NCBI GenBank assembly: GCA_002296975.1
Contig: DBIS01000058.1
Location: forward strand, 4,658-29,443
Reading direction: 5' to 3'
DNA: 24,786 bases
Source of the DNA: Deltaproteobacteria bacterium UBA796
GTDB lineage: Bacteria; Myxococcota_A; UBA796
The position numbers were made by a program, and so were the translations under genes. This document shows, one piece after another, positions 24,016-24,786 of this stretch. How positions within the stretch are numbered: the first letter of the stretch is position 1; the number at the start of each line of letters is the position of its first letter. The notes below the pieces were generated by a model. That model had not been told where the DNA came from. It searched no databases and worked only from the letters and a program-made list of their open reading frames with translations.

Positions 24016-24786
24016 TGCGCCTTCGCCTTGGCATAATTCTTGTCGTCACGATGGCGTGTCTGGCAGCTGTGCTGTCCCAAATTGAATGGGAGCACGCCAA
24101 AGGGGCCTTGCAACAGACCCAGTGGTGGACTTTCGGTCCTGTTTTACTGTGCTATCTGATCGCCCACGGCTTTCGGACACTTCGTCTTGGGGCCTTACTG
24201 GGCAGCCCAATTCCGTTTCGCTCCCTATTTGCCATCAACAGCGTGGGCTTTTTGGCGATCAATGTGGTGCCGCTTCGGTTGGGGGAATTGGTCCGGCCAG
24301 CGATGCTCGTAGAACGCCACGGGCTCAGCTTTGGTCAGGCCATGGCGGCAATCGTGATGGAGCGGCTGCTCGATATGTGCACCCTATTGGTGATGCTGCT
24401 CGGACTCAGCTTTTGGGTGGCGCTACCCGCAGAGGGCTTGATGGTTCAGGGCATCGATGTGATCGGAGCAGGCCAGCGCTTCGCGGGGGTCATCGTGGCC
24501 TTGGGCTGTGTGTTTGGGGGGCTCTTGGTATGGATTGGTGAGCCAGCCATCGCCCGGCTTGAGACCACGCCATTTTTGGGGCGCTCGTCATCCTTTGTTC
24601 GCCGTTTTCGAGAGGCGATCATCAGCTTGTTGGCCACCCCGCTGACCCTGCTCAAGGTCGTGGCCCTCACCGCAGCACTTTGGGGCACCACATTGCTGGG
24701 CATCGGCGTCTTTATGTGGGGCTTTCCGGGCATCCCAAGCACAGTGGGCGCGGTGAGGACCACCTGGTCGATCACACTGGCTGGCA
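24015..24786 (+). CDS. UPF0104 / lysylphosphatidylglycerol synthase TM-region flippase-like protein (partial)
   Basis: The ATG overlaps the stop of the preceding gene by one base (TGATG), and the frame is open to the window end, giving 257 residues. A first hydrophobic helix at 5-22 is followed by several more. The segment FAINSVGFLAINVVPLRLGELVRP and then ERLLDM match the family signature (P-x-R-x-GE...ER-x-x-D) of the LPG_synthase_TM/UPF0104 proteins, the membrane half of MprF and stand-alone flippase-like proteins. No synthetase domain can be seen because the gene is cut. It probably moves or handles a lipid; coupling to the hydroxylase suggests that enzyme's product as one possible substrate, but this is inference. 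Confidence 0.88.
   Translation, partial: MRLRLGIILVVTMACLAAVLSQIEWEHAKGALQQTQWWTFGPVLLCYLIAHGFRTLRLGALLGSPIPFRSLFAINSVGFLAINVVPLRLGELVRPAMLVERHGLSFGQAMAAIVMERLLDMCTLLVMLLGLSFWVALPAEGLMVQGIDVIGAGQRFAGVIVALGCVFGGLLVWIGEPAIARLETTPFLGRSSSFVRRFREAIISLLATPLTLLKVVALTAALWGTTLLGIGVFMWGFPGIPSTVGAVRTTWSITLAG

Overview
This window looks like a dense chromosomal segment from a Gram-negative, predatory/deltaproteobacterial-type bacterium, most likely a member of the Myxococcota or a close relative. This is an inference. The evidence is two secreted thrombospondin type 3 (TSP3) repeat proteins ending in a Cys / hydrophobic helix / Arg-cluster tail of the MYXO-CTERM kind, several lipoproteins with Asp/Thr/Gly-rich linkers, an Ig-like plus FG-GAP giant lipoprotein, and a moderately high GC content. 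I saw no rRNA, tRNA, CRISPR array, insertion sequence or integrase.

Layout. 2-55: the last codons of an upstream gene ending in TPTE repeats, followed by an 11-bp-stem hairpin. 149-3299 (+): two tandem TSP3 paralogues, then a deoxynucleoside kinase. 3306-5829 (-): gpsA and, upstream of it, a Ycf46-like AAA+ ATPase. 5889-7565 (+): a polytopic membrane protein resembling GT-C/YfhO proteins. 7569-8426 (-): a polysaccharide-export type ABC-2 permease without its ATPase. 8502-12623 (+): a large Ig-like/FG-GAP lipoprotein whose frame is broken by one in-frame TAA. 12655-16478 (-): a patatin-like phospholipase overlapping by 4 bp a PD-(D/E)XK nuclease-XPD/DinG helicase fusion. 16577-18061 (+): an M32 carboxypeptidase. 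18087-21073 (-): two tandem paralogous lipoproteins. 21185-24786 (+): two more lipoproteins, a fatty acid hydroxylase/sterol desaturase family membrane enzyme, and the start of a UPF0104/LPG-synthase-TM flippase-like protein cut by the window end.

Two themes stand out. One is envelope and surface biology: seven exported proteins, a polymer-export permease and four multi-pass membrane proteins of lipid or glycan type. The other is ordinary metabolism and DNA work: dNK, GpsA, M32 peptidase and helicase. Genes are packed tightly. Convergent neighbours are separated by only 3 to 31 bp with no visible intrinsic terminators, and co-oriented pairs overlap by 1-4 bp or sit 2-25 bp apart.

No clearly new system is demonstrated by the sequence. 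The items most worth following are the nonsense codon inside an otherwise intact giant surface lipoprotein, the coupled patatin / nuclease-helicase pair with a Glu in place of the patatin Asp, and the TSP3 pair, where signal-peptide DNA is identical while the repeats have diverged.
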